Origin: Parapedobacter tibetensis
Lineage (GTDB): Bacteria; Bacteroidota; Bacteroidia; Sphingobacteriales; Sphingobacteriaceae
Assembly: GCF_024643205.1 (NCBI RefSeq)
Contig: NZ_JAMKQJ010000001.1
Coordinates: 186,001-250,000, forward strand
DNA length: 64,000 nucleotides
Direction of reading: 5' to 3'
Both the position numbers and the translations under genes were made by a program. The notes under the pieces are model-generated. The model had not been told where the DNA came from. It worked only from the letters and a program-made list of their open reading frames with translations, and did not search any database. Shown here piece by piece: positions 7,305-17,600 of this stretch (the stretch's first letter is position 1; each line of letters begins with the position of its first letter).

Positions 7305-9647
7305 TCAATTTTGATAGGAAAAATAATTCTTCAACGTTCCCTGATCATGCCCGCCGGGGGACTCTTCCCTGTTCCAGCGAATCTGATCAGCTTTGCCATC
7401 GCCATTTATATCGGCAAAGTAAAATTGAGTAACACTGCTCTGAGAAGTTCCCCTTAACGAATATATTGGATCATCAAAGGTGCCGTCGCCTTTGGAACGG
7501 TATAATTTGAGTTTTCCCAAATAAGCATTGGGATTCCAATAGATCTTATCCGCCTTGCCGTCCCCAGTTACATCGGTGAAATAAAAGGTGGTTTGGGCGC
7601 TTTCACTGCCTCCGTTGGTATTGGAGTTGCTCCAGCTAAACGTACCATCGCCGTTAGCTATATATACCCGGGTATGCCCGGAGTCAAAGGTGGGGTTCCA
7701 GTAAATCTTATCCGCCTTGCCGTCTCCGGTCACATCAGCAAAATAAAAGGTCGTGCTATTACTTTCGCTGCCTCCGTGGGTGTTGGAGTTGCTCCAGCTC
7801 AACGTACCGTCGCCGTTCGCTTTATATACCCGGGTGCGCCCGGAGTCAAAAGTGGGATTCCAGTAGATCTTATCCGCCTTGCCGTCTCCGGTCACATCAG
7901 CAAAATAAAAGGTAGTGCTATTACTTTCGCTGCCTCCGTTGGTGTTGGAGTTGCTCCAGCTAAACGTACCGTCGCCGTTAGCTATATATACCCGGGTAAG
8001 CCCGGAGTCAAAAGTGGGATTCCAGTAGATCTTATCCGCCTTGCCGTCTCCGGTCACATCCGCTAAATAAAAGGTGGTGTGGGCGCTTTCACTGCCTCCG
8101 TTGGTGTTGGAGTTACTCCAGCTAAACGTACCGTCGCCGTTAGCTATATATACCCGGGTAAGCCCGGAGTCAAAAGTGGGATTCCAGTAGATCTTATCCG
8201 CCTTGCCGTCTCCGGTCACATCAGCAAAATAAAAGGTGGTTTGGGCGCTTTCACTGCCTCCGTTGGTGTTGGAGTTACTCCAGCTAAACGTACCGTCGCC
8301 GTTAGCTATATATACCCGGGTATGCCCGGAGTCAAAAGTGGGATTCCAGTAGATCTTATCCGCCTTGCCGTCCCCGGTCACATCAGCAAAATAAAAGGTA
8401 GTGCTATTACTTTCGCTGCCTCCGTGGGTGTTGGAGTTGCTCCAGCTAAACGTACCGTCGCCGTTAGCTATATATACCCGGGGTTGCCCGGAGTCAAAAG
8501 TGGGATTCCAGTAGATCTGATCCGCCTTGCCGTCCCCGGTCACATCAGCAAAATAAAAGGTAGTGCTATTACTTTCGCTGCCTCCGTTCGTATTGGAGTT
8601 CAGAAAAGTGAAGGTGCCATTCCCATTGGATTTATATACCCGAGTATGGCCAGAATCATATGTAGGATTCCAATAAATCTTTTCCTCCACCCCATCACCA
8701 GTTACATCGGCAAAATAATAGCGGGTATTAGCGCTTGCACTGATACCATTAGTATCATAGTGCCCACCGTCAAATATCGCAGGGATAAACGTAGCAGTGA
8801 TCGCCCAATGATCCGATGGCCAATTACCATTATAACTAGTTGTTATCACTTTTGAATTTATATAAGCCAGATCCCTGGAACAAAAAATCCAATCCAATTT
8901 GGAGGTACCAGTAGCATCCCATCCGTGAAATGTGGGGCCACTTTCGCTGTGCGTACACACCATGTTGTTGCTCCCCTTGATGTTTTTGATGATGGAAATT
9001 TCCGGAGTACCCGGTTTTGCATTGAAGTCGCCGAACACGATTACCGGCAAGCCTTGGGAATGTTGTTCAACAACATCTTTTACCACATTGGCTGTTGCTA
9101 CCCGCTCGCTCGATGATTCGGTACTCCAGTGGCTATTGCAAACAAAATACTCCTTGTTTGTGGCATTATCTAGCAAAATAACCCAGGAACCACTCCTATT
9201 TTGTATTAACTGGATCTGAAAAGTGTCTTCGTCCAGGCGCGTAAAGCGGTTGCTCTTATAAAAGATCACCTTGGGTGAGCCAAAGCCGGCAGATTCGTTC
9301 ATGTAATAATCGTAACCTGCCGAAGTCATCTGGGTTTGCATCCAGGTTTCAAACCAGTTGTCAGCAAATTCTTGTAATCCAACAATATCCGGATTATTAT
9401 CCGTAATGGTTTGAAGAATGATACCTTTCCGTTCATCCAACGATTGCGGGTCATTAGCATCGTGGTGCCTGATGTTGAAAGACATCACCTTAATTGCATT
9501 TGCAACATCGGCCTGTTGCGGGGAAAGCATGGCGTTCCTATTTAAAAGTAACGCATCGTTATCGGTCGGTAGTTGTATCAGCTCCGACTTGCAGCCTGCA
9601 AACGCTAAACTGACAATCAATATAGAAAACAGTCTCATATTTATCAT
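7305..9647 (-). CDS. Endonuclease/exonuclease/phosphatase-fold lipoprotein with FG-GAP-like repeat tail
   Basis: A 780-residue envelope lipoprotein (SLAFAGC, Cys19 from the first ATG; an equally good ATG at 9638 gives MRLFSILIV). Residues about 52-300 form an EEP-fold phosphohydrolase: VMSFNIR with Asn58, VGLQE with Glu93, VFGDFNAKPG, and SDHWAITA with the terminal catalytic His. Such enzymes cleave phosphodiesters in nucleic acids, sphingomyelin or inositol phosphates. Residues 310-741 are eight tandem 54-residue units, plus a 39-residue partial ninth unit. Each unit carries a Ca2+-site-like DVTGDGKAD and a YWNP motif, as in VCBS/FG-GAP propellers. The repeats probably bind a surface or ligand. 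The gene lies directly upstream of the Oar-like receptor. Substrate unknown. Confidence 0.85.
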   Translation of the reverse strand: MINMRLFSILIVSLAFAGCKSELIQLPTDNDALLLNRNAMLSPQQADVANAIKVMSFNIRHHDANDPQSLDERKGIILQTITDNNPDIVGLQEFADNWFETWMQTQMTSAGYDYYMNESAGFGSPKVIFYKSNRFTRLDEDTFQIQLIQNRSGSWVILLDNATNKEYFVCNSHWSTESSSERVATANVVKDVVEQHSQGLPVIVFGDFNAKPGTPEISIIKNIKGSNNMVCTHSESGPTFHGWDATGTSKLDWIFCSRDLAYINSKVITTSYNGNWPSDHWAITATFIPAIFDGGHYDTNGISASANTRYYFADVTGDGVEEKIYWNPTYDSGHTRVYKSNGNGTFTFLNSNTNGGSESNSTTFYFADVTGDGKADQIYWNPTFDSGQPRVYIANGDGTFSWSNSNTHGGSESNSTTFYFADVTGDGKADKIYWNPTFDSGHTRVYIANGDGTFSWSNSNTNGGSESAQTTFYFADVTGDGKADKIYWNPTFDSGLTRVYIANGDGTFSWSNSNTNGGSESAHTTFYLADVTGDGKADKIYWNPTFDSGLTRVYIANGDGTFSWSNSNTNGGSESNSTTFYFADVTGDGKADKIYWNPTFDSGRTRVYKANGDGTLSWSNSNTHGGSESNSTTFYFADVTGDGKADKIYWNPTFDSGHTRVYIANGDGTFSWSNSNTNGGSESAQTTFYFTDVTGDGKADKIYWNPNAYLGKLKLYRSKGDGTFDDPIYSLRGTSQSSVTQFYFADINGDGKADQIRWNREESPGGHDQGTLKNYFSYQN
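7425..8720 (-). repeat. Tandem 162-bp coding repeats (8 full units)
   Basis: Eight in-frame units of 54 codons inside the EEP lipoprotein gene. Units 2-7 (7587-8558) differ at only a few residues each; units 3 and 7 encode identical peptides. Units 1 and 8 are more diverged, as expected when the middle of an array is homogenised by recombination. A partial ninth unit follows at the C-terminus. The array is a natural site for copy-number change by slippage or unequal crossover, always in frame because 162 is divisible by three. Confidence 0.95.
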
Positions 9648-9959
9648 AATTAGTTATTTCGTTATTGGTTACTCGTCCCGTTATCTTCGTTCCCTGCTGG
9701 GCCTGTACTATACAGGTCTGCAAACGTAAAACAACAATAGATAGTAGATTTGTCTCGCCATAGATAAGTTAATATTTGAGATTTAATAATTAATGATTAC
9801 GATTAAACTTGAATTATACGTTATAGCATCACTATCCATCAATCCATTTCACACATGATTCTCGATAAACGAAAATGCAAAGCGCAGCCTATACCACTTC
9901 ATTATTTACACAGTTCCGATATTAACACGATTAATTCTTAAGGTTTACAATCACACCGC
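9648..9959. other. Intergenic region between the EEP lipoprotein and GH106 genes
   Basis: 312 bp with no gene. It holds a candidate -7 box on the minus strand (9721-9728, TACGTTTG) about 75 bp before the EEP lipoprotein ATG, and a short inverted repeat CCTGTA-CTA-TACAGG at 9702-9716 where transcription from that box would begin, so it could be an operator. The part 9760-9959 is AT-rich and shows no clear terminator for the rhamnosidase gene. Confidence 0.4.
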
Positions 9960-12900
9960 TTATTGCAGCAGCCTCACCGGCCCTAGCAAACCCGATGGCA
10001 ACAGTTCAGCATCTTTCTTAAATTCAATATTCGTGTTCGTCAGCCTTTTCTCCGGCGGGAGGGCAGCATCCCCGATCAAGCGATTTGGCCAGAGATTAAT
10101 CACCTCGATTTTTAGTATATTATTACGCTCTTTTACCGCTTCCGAGATATCAATACGCCAGGGTGCTGTCCAAACAATACCAAGGTCTTTCCCATTGAGC
10201 CATACCTGAGCAATGTTTTTCACTACGCCAAGGTCCAATAATATCGACTTCCCTGTTTCGAGTGCTTGATCAAGATCAAATTCCTTCGTGTAAATAGCGC
10301 TACCTGAATAGTACATTATCTGTTCATCAGGATGTTTGCTCCAGTCTTGCAATGAATTGAATTCCACTGACTCGGGGCCACCCCATTTGGGATCGAAATG
10401 AACGTTCCATGTTTCACTGATATCCTTCATATCTGATAAAGCAGACGTGTCTTGCCACAACCATGCTTTACCTTGTTGTACCGTTGCACTCGGTGATTTC
10501 GGAAACACAATAAATACCGACTGGAACTCATCGAACTCAAGAGGTAGAGCCACCCTCTCTTCATTCACATGATATGATGGCTGTAAGATTCTGCCATTAA
10601 TGGCGTCCCAGATCTCTGGCTTTCTATTTTTAACACGGAATAGGCATGTTGTTTTCGTTCGTTGTTTCTTCCGGTTCGTTAAAAAATATATCTCCGCTTC
10701 AGGAGTGGTACGATGGATAAAATCTATCCATGCATCGTTACCCGTATATTCAAAATCTGGTTTTACGCCATCCTGCAGCAGCACATTTCTGATGGTTTCG
10801 CCGGTAAACATACGGCCTTTGCCGTAGCTGTTTATTTTCACATGGACACCGTCGTTTTGCGCCCACACGTTTGATGCAATACGTTTTATTTCTTCATCGC
10901 ATTCAGGATGGTTTTTTAATCCGGAATCTGTTAATGGCCTAGGCCCAATGACCGTGGCCCCTGCATGCACTAGCTCCCTGATTTTCTGTATCACGGAAAG
11001 GGGCATCTTTTCTGTATCAGGAAGCACCAGTATACGATAACTCATCCCATCGGGCAATACGACAAGGCCATTTTTAACGGCCAGTCGAGTCAAAACGACT
11101 TCCTCATTACATACATCATAATCATATCCCTTACCCAGCGATGGGTCTACATGTTTCTGTTCAACCAGATTAGGGACAATATCGCCATTATAAAACAGCA
11201 CATCAGCCACAAACATGCCCGCCTGTAGTAAATACTGGCAACGCGCGATATAATCGAAAAAAGGGCCTGACTTTTCCCACCACGTTACATTCGGATTAAA
11301 ATGCGTGCCGGCACCATATTCATACCCGGGTTTTCCATCACGGGGGCGGGTAGCCGTTGAGGTATGGATAGCTATTCGGTTTATTCCCTCGCAGTAAGCA
11401 CGGTCCAGAGACTGCTTTAATGAGCCGGGATAGTCCAGCCAGTGCCTCATCGTAGTAAATGCTTCTGCAGAAGCCGTCTTCCGGCCGTATAAATGCGCAG
11501 CGGATGCGACCATTTTAGTTACTTTATTTTGGCCGTAGTCTAAGCGCGAAATTCCATAAGACTTGTCATCTATTAAGGTAGACTGATCTTCATGATTTGG
11601 CCCCAGCCAGAATTCGCCCATTGGCATATCACTTCTGCCAAGATTTTTCAATCCATCCAGGCAAATGGTGCCTGACCGACTGGGGCCGGCCGCCTCGTTC
11701 TGCACTTGCAGGCCCTGCTCATGACACAGTTCGGCAAAGCGCTGATAATGCTCGTCGGCCATACAATCAGCAATCGTTTTTCGGTAATCATTCAAAAACC
11801 GATCGGATATTTCTGCGCTTCCAATTAGGTATCCTGACAGGACAGGTAGGTAAAATGTGGCATCATATCCCCGATAGTGCTTAAATTTCTCAAGGATTTT
11901 TTCTGTCCAGTTTGGGAAACCGTCTTCAAAACTATCGTCACAGAAATAAGCAGGTTTCGTATCTTCTTTTGCCGCCTCGTCAATAAATATTTTCCCCAGT
12001 TTCTCAAACTGTATTTCAAGTCCCTTGCGGTCAAACCAATCAATTGACAGTCCATCGGCCTCGGGTTGAGCGATCATCAGGCGTGAGCCCGTCATGCGGT
12101 GCCCTGTACGGACAATGGTCCAGTTACCCGGTGGCACCTCCCACTCCAAATACCCATCATCCTTTACATATGATGCTAGGTCGATTACCTGTGACAAGGG
12201 GATCGGCCGATCCTCAGTCGCATTCTTCCATGGGGTCCTAGTCGGCTCCATGACGTCAGTCGCTTTGGCAAAGTTACTAGCATCTTTACGATTGGCCTTG
12301 GCAGTAAGAACGGATTCCCGGTCACTGCTAATTTTACTTTTGCCCTTATGAGGAGTTAATATCGCGATAACAGCGGTATCGCGATAATCGAGCTCCTCAA
12401 GCGGCAGATCGATATAGTCTTTATATCCCGGAGGATTAAACACATGATCATAGCCATCACGGCCACCGGGTATCGGAAGCTTCCCTGAAAACAAGGAAGG
12501 GCCCTTCACCTCCAGTTCTGTTTGTAAATACCATCTGCCAGCATGTTCAGGAGCAATCCATGGCCCTCCCATACACCAACCGGAGCTTAAATTTATCCCT
12601 ACTTCAATACCAAGTCGCTTTGCTTCTTTCATGGCATGGCGATACAGCGCTTTCCATTCATCTGAAAGAAACTTTGCACCTTGAGGAAAGGGAATGCCGC
12701 CTAAGCCGCCGGATGAATTAACCAAAAGTACACCACCCATTCCCTTATCCCCGAATTCTTCCAGATCACGGGTTATTCCTTCTTTGTCAATCAAACCATT
12801 AAACCACCACCAATAGCAGGATGATTTACTCGCATCTGGTGGAGAAATAAAGTTAACGAATAGTTCATCGGATCTTGAGTTGAGGGATTTGATCGCATCA

Positions 12901-13004
12901 TTCCCTGCCCATTCCGCCCGCCCGGAACGGGAAAGCAAAGCAAGGCTAGCTGTCGTGACTGCGCCTATTTGAATAAACTTTCTACGATCAATGCTTTTCT
13001 TCAT
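9960..13004 (-). CDS. GH106-type alpha-L-rhamnosidase, Tat-exported
   Basis: A 1014-residue secreted glycoside hydrolase. The N-terminus MKKSIDRRKFIQIG is a twin-arginine signal, so it is exported folded. The body begins FISPPDASKSSCYWWWFNG and continues with the GMGGVLLVNSSGG and GINLSSGWCMGGPWI blocks that characterise GH106. The DDSFED block and ASAEAFTTMRHW are probable active-site regions. The C-terminal 250 residues (YYSGSAIYTKEFDL, VWLNGKDLGIVWTAPW) form the galactose-binding-like beta-sandwich seen in GH106 and GH2. GH106 enzymes remove alpha-L-rhamnose from rhamnogalacturonan or other rhamnose-containing glycans. It is the last gene of the susC-susD operon (64 bp after susD). Family call is good; linkage specificity is unknown. 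Confidence 0.8.
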   Translation of the reverse strand: MKKSIDRRKFIQIGAVTTASLALLSRSGRAEWAGNDAIKSLNSRSDELFVNFISPPDASKSSCYWWWFNGLIDKEGITRDLEEFGDKGMGGVLLVNSSGGLGGIPFPQGAKFLSDEWKALYRHAMKEAKRLGIEVGINLSSGWCMGGPWIAPEHAGRWYLQTELEVKGPSLFSGKLPIPGGRDGYDHVFNPPGYKDYIDLPLEELDYRDTAVIAILTPHKGKSKISSDRESVLTAKANRKDASNFAKATDVMEPTRTPWKNATEDRPIPLSQVIDLASYVKDDGYLEWEVPPGNWTIVRTGHRMTGSRLMIAQPEADGLSIDWFDRKGLEIQFEKLGKIFIDEAAKEDTKPAYFCDDSFEDGFPNWTEKILEKFKHYRGYDATFYLPVLSGYLIGSAEISDRFLNDYRKTIADCMADEHYQRFAELCHEQGLQVQNEAAGPSRSGTICLDGLKNLGRSDMPMGEFWLGPNHEDQSTLIDDKSYGISRLDYGQNKVTKMVASAAHLYGRKTASAEAFTTMRHWLDYPGSLKQSLDRAYCEGINRIAIHTSTATRPRDGKPGYEYGAGTHFNPNVTWWEKSGPFFDYIARCQYLLQAGMFVADVLFYNGDIVPNLVEQKHVDPSLGKGYDYDVCNEEVVLTRLAVKNGLVVLPDGMSYRILVLPDTEKMPLSVIQKIRELVHAGATVIGPRPLTDSGLKNHPECDEEIKRIASNVWAQNDGVHVKINSYGKGRMFTGETIRNVLLQDGVKPDFEYTGNDAWIDFIHRTTPEAEIYFLTNRKKQRTKTTCLFRVKNRKPEIWDAINGRILQPSYHVNEERVALPLEFDEFQSVFIVFPKSPSATVQQGKAWLWQDTSALSDMKDISETWNVHFDPKWGGPESVEFNSLQDWSKHPDEQIMYYSGSAIYTKEFDLDQALETGKSILLDLGVVKNIAQVWLNGKDLGIVWTAPWRIDISEAVKERNNILKIEVINLWPNRLIGDAALPPEKRLTNTNIEFKKDAELLPSGLLGPVRLLQ

Positions 13005-13068
13005 TATGCTTTGATTTGATATATGGGTGGCTAAAAACGCTTTACACTGGATTAGTTTATATGCCCCG

Positions 13069-14619
13069 TTAAAATGGATAACCCGGATTCTGCGTGAGAT
13101 CGGGGTTGAGTTCCCGCTCCGACTGCGGTATGGGATATAGGAGACGAGTTGCCGTTACTTCATATGAAGCAGGTACCAGGTAATTATATTTTTCCTTCTG
13201 TGCAATCCCGTAGGCGGTCAACACTTCCACCGCTTTGCCTGAACGCAGCAAATCAAACCAGCGGTGGTTCTCAAAAGCGAGTTCCACGCGACGCTCATGT
13301 GCAATCGCCTCACGCAACGCATCCTGATCCGTAATAGTCACGGGAGATATCCCTGCACCAAATGCGCGGTCTCTCACCTCATTCAAAAACAACAGCGCCT
13401 CATTTGATTTATTCTGCTCGTTTAACGCTTCGGCCAGTAACAGCAATGCATCCGCATACCGGTAAACGGGCCAGTTGTCATCGGTGTTACTCGCAATGGA
13501 ATGTGGGTTCAGGTATTTCTTGATATAAGGCACACTCGTTGTACCTGGGGCAGGAGTATAACCCACGATGCTTTTATTGGCCGTGATTGCAAACACATTG
13601 CTGGCGTTGTACGTGCCTTCGGCTATAGCGATGGAGGCATCGAGCCGGGTATCATCCGGTTCATACGCAGCAATCATATTCTCGGTTGGCGTATTCCATC
13701 CACCGGCTGTTATGTTATTCGCTTGCACACCGGTTATCGGTGTAGTATTGGCTGTACGAGGCAAAAACCGGTAAATAAAATCACTTTGCTGGCCGCCTTG
13801 TGCCCCCTCCCGATATTGCACTTCAAAAATAGATTCGCGGCTGTTTTTATTGGCCGTTGAAAAAACGGAAGCATACTCGGGCAAAAGCTGGTAACCCATG
13901 GCAGGCAGTGTTTTGAGCAAACTTTCGGCATCCGGATACCGTTGCAGCGTGAGGTACACCTCGGCTAACAGCATGGTTGCCGCACCTTTGGTAGCTTCTC
14001 CCGTTTGCGGGAAGTCCGCCGGAACTTGCAACTTATCGATGGCTTCCTGAGCGTCTGCTATGATCTGCTCATATACCTCTTCGGCCGATGAACGGAGCAG
14101 AAAAGCATCTTCCGCTACTTTTGTTTCCTTTAGAAACAGCGGTACACCGCCAAAATAGCGCACAAGCCTGAAGTAATTGAAAGCTCGTAGGAATTTGGCT
14201 TGGCCTTCGATATCCACCCTTGCTTCCTCGGGTATATCAGCCAAGGGCAATCGTTCGATGACAATATTTGCTCTTGAAATACCCTTGTAGCAATGGAAGT
14301 AGACCGCATTGGTATAGGCATTGTTGGGTGCATCGGTAAAGTCCGCGATGTTCTCGCGGTATTGATATGCCGTACCGCGATTGACCTCATAGTATTCATA
14401 ATGCGTGTTATCAGTACGCATTTCAGCGGTGTAAAAATCATTGACCAGTACGTCGCGCAGCGGTGCATAAGCGGCAGCAAGGGCCTGCCTGAAGTGTGCT
14501 TCGGTTTGATAAAAGGTCATGCCCGACTGTGAGTCTTCCGGCGAGAGCGCTATAAAGCTCTTGTTACAGGATGTGCTGGTAACAGCAAGTATAAAAAGGG
14601 AATAAACGATCTTCTTCAT
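13069..14619 (-). CDS. SusD/RagB-family glycan-binding lipoprotein
   Basis: A 516-residue surface lipoprotein (MKKIVYSLFILAVTSTSC, Cys18) that caps the SusC pore and binds oligosaccharides. SusD hallmarks include AEAHFRQALAAAYAPLRD-like early helices (TPR region), the block GQAKFLRAFNYFRLVRYFG (about 145-165), and the C-terminal RRVELAFENHRWFDLLRSG followed by LYPIPQSERELNPDLTQNPGY. Length is typical. It begins 43 bp after the susC stop, in the same operon. The glycan is inferred from the following GH106 gene to contain rhamnose. Confidence 0.95.
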   Translation of the reverse strand: MKKIVYSLFILAVTSTSCNKSFIALSPEDSQSGMTFYQTEAHFRQALAAAYAPLRDVLVNDFYTAEMRTDNTHYEYYEVNRGTAYQYRENIADFTDAPNNAYTNAVYFHCYKGISRANIVIERLPLADIPEEARVDIEGQAKFLRAFNYFRLVRYFGGVPLFLKETKVAEDAFLLRSSAEEVYEQIIADAQEAIDKLQVPADFPQTGEATKGAATMLLAEVYLTLQRYPDAESLLKTLPAMGYQLLPEYASVFSTANKNSRESIFEVQYREGAQGGQQSDFIYRFLPRTANTTPITGVQANNITAGGWNTPTENMIAAYEPDDTRLDASIAIAEGTYNASNVFAITANKSIVGYTPAPGTTSVPYIKKYLNPHSIASNTDDNWPVYRYADALLLLAEALNEQNKSNEALLFLNEVRDRAFGAGISPVTITDQDALREAIAHERRVELAFENHRWFDLLRSGKAVEVLTAYGIAQKEKYNYLVPASYEVTATRLLYPIPQSERELNPDLTQNPGYPF

Positions 14620-14662
14620 GAGAAATAGGATTATGTTTTACACGATAAATCAACCTAAGCCT

Positions 14663-17600
14663 TTACCTGAATGATGTGCTGATACCGAAAGAATAGGTAC
14701 GTGGCACCGGGTAGGCATTCTCATCCACTCCGATGCCCCTTGTGGCATCCAGCCCGCTAAAATTAATCTCGGGATTCATCCCGGTATATCCCGTGATGAC
14801 CAATGCTTGCTGTATAGAAGCATACACCCGTAAGTGTTTCATCAGGAGATTATTTTTAAGCGGCACGGTATAGCCAAGGGAAATATTCTTAACAGTTAGG
14901 TACGAACCGTTTTCTACCCACTGCGAGTTGACCGAGCGGCCAATCGCCGTGGTATTGACCAAGGTGCGGGGATAAGTACCAGACCCGGGATTTTCTTCAG
15001 ACCGCCAGCGGTCTTTTGCTGCCGCCACGAGATTTCTTGATCCATCCATATTGGTTTGATAGGCCCATTTCACGGGGTTCAGTATGTCTCCGCCTACCGA
15101 TCCAGCCATGGTGATGTTCAGGTCAAAGTTTTTATACCTGAAATCGTTCGAGAAGCCAAATTGAAAATCGGGGGTTGGGTCGCCAATAAACGTGCGGTCG
15201 TTTACATCATCAATTACCCCATCGGGCACCCCATTCGGACCGGAAACGTCCCGTACCTTGATCGTCCCAACAGCCGAGTAATTATTGCCCGCGATATACT
15301 GAGCAGAGTTGGCCAGATCCTCAGCATCTTTATACAGGCCTTCATATATAAATCCATAAAACTCGCCTAACCTACGTCCTTCCTGATTGCGGAAATAATC
15401 GGAAGAAACGGTGTTATTCCGCCGGATGAAGCCTGGTGCTACCAGCGATTTAATTAGGTTCCTATCAAACGATACATTCAAACTGGAGTTCCACTGGAGG
15501 TTACCGGTCAGATTGGTGGTACTCACTCCAATTTCATGTCCCCAGAACTCAAAAACCCCAATATTATATTGGATGCTGGAGAACCCCGAAGCCTGCGGGA
15601 TAGGCCTACTTTGAATCATTCCGTCGGTTATCTTATGGTAGTAATCATAGGTCAATGACAGCCGGTTGGCCAGCAAACTCACATCCAATCCGATATCAAA
15701 CTGTTTATTGCGTTCCCATTCCAAGTCATCATTGCCCAAATTGCCTATGGTAATACCCGGCACCATCGAACCATCAAACACGTAGTTGTAGTCTCCCAGA
15801 GTAGCCACATGCACATAGTTTCCGAAACTATTATTGCCTGTTATCCCGTAACTCGCCCGCAGCTTCAACAGGTTAATTTGCTCAAACCGATCCATAAAAC
15901 TTTCATCACTAATGATCCACCCGGCAGAGATGGAGGGAAAATATCCGTATTTTCTGTTGTTTCCGAAACGCGACGATCCGTCCTGCCGGATTGCGGCCGA
16001 CAGCAAATACTTACCTTTGTAATTATAATTTAAGCGGGCAATTGTTGAGAGCAAAGAATAGTGAGTGGTATTGCTGCTCCCTCCACTGATGACCGTGGCG
16101 GCATTGATCCATTCCACCTCGTCGCTCGGAAACTCGGTTCCAGTCACCGTGTTGCTTTCCTGGTCAAACCGCTGTGCGGAATACCCGAGCATAGCCTCCA
16201 TGTGGTGCTCGTTGAGGAACGTCTTATTGTATTGTAGATTCGCTTCGGCCGTCCACGAGTAATTGTCGACCGCCGTACTGACGCCCGTGGCGATTCCGGT
16301 TTGGACAACCGTTGATGGGATGAAATAATTACGTGTTTCAGCACCTTTGTCGACACCCAGGTTGGTATTCAGACTCAATCCTTCCAGAAACTCATAGCTC
16401 AAGAACGCATTTCCCAGGATGCGTGTGGTTTTATAATCGTCTTTTATTTGGGTAAACAATGCATACGGGTTGATGTTGGTGACCATGCCTGGCGTATTCA
16501 CGTTGATTGGGAAGCTTCCATCAGGATTTATATGCGGAGTAATCGGACTTGCTTCCACCGCTTTCTGGAACCAACCACCAACCCCGTCACTGTTCAACCG
16601 GTTATTATGGTCAATACGGTAGCTGGGAGCAATATTAAAGCCTATTTTTAATTTATCTGCCAATGTCAGGTCTTGGTTAAGGCGTAATGAAAAAAGCCTG
16701 GTACCGGTATTAATGATGACGCCCTGCTGTTCTTGGTACCCCGCAACAACGGTAGAAGTCGAATTCTCGCGGGCGGTAGAAATAGTCAGATCATAATTTT
16801 GAATGGGCGCCGTACGCGTAAGCAACTGATACCAGTTGGTGCCCTCTCCATACTGCTCCGGGTTTTGATATATGGGATCCAACGTTCCAGTAAAACCTTC
16901 ATATTTTACCCGGTCTTCATGGCGCTCTTTCATGAATTGCGCGAATTCGCGGGCATTCATCATATTCGGCACCCTGTTCCCGGGTATTTGCTGGATACCG
17001 TAGTTGCTGTTGAAGTCAACCTTTGCATCACCGACCTTCGCACGTTTCGTGGTAATGAGGATTACCCCATTAGCGGCCCGGGAGCCATATAATGCAGTGG
17101 CCGAAGCATCTTTCAATACGGTAAACGTCTCTATTTCGGATGGATTTATATTGTTGATACTTCCGGTAATGGGCAATCCGTCGATCACAAACAACGGCTG
17201 ACTGCTTGAAAACAATGATGCTGCCCCGCGTATCCGGAATGACATTCCTCTGCCCGGTTGTCCACTACTCTGTGCAATCTGCACACCGGCTACTTTTCCC
17301 TGAAGCTGTTGGGCAAACTGCCCTACGGGCATATCCTGTAATTGTGCGGCGCTCACCTCTGCAATGGATCCGGTGACCTCGCGTTTGCGCTGTTTACCAT
17401 AGGCAACTTCTACCTCTTGCAGCAGTACGTTGCCGCTCATCTCAATATCAAGTTCTTGTTTTTCGCCCGCCGTAACTTTTACATTTGCAAACTTCACAGG
17501 CTCATAACCCACATAGCTAGCAACGACCGTGTAAACACCAGTTGCCAAGCTAATCGAGTAGTTTCCGTTGGCATCGGTTTTTGTGCCGATTGTTATTCCT

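Noticed and set aside
7425..8720. The 162-bp repeats as a CRISPR or satellite element
   Set aside because: Units are contiguous, in frame and encode a conserved calcium-loop domain; there are no unique spacers.
7593..8855. Two long plus-strand open frames (157 and 258 codons) antisense to the EEP lipoprotein gene
   Set aside because: They mirror the 162-bp repeats. Because the period is a multiple of three, one stop-free unit stays open throughout the array. The translation is a repetitive shadow with no independent start context.
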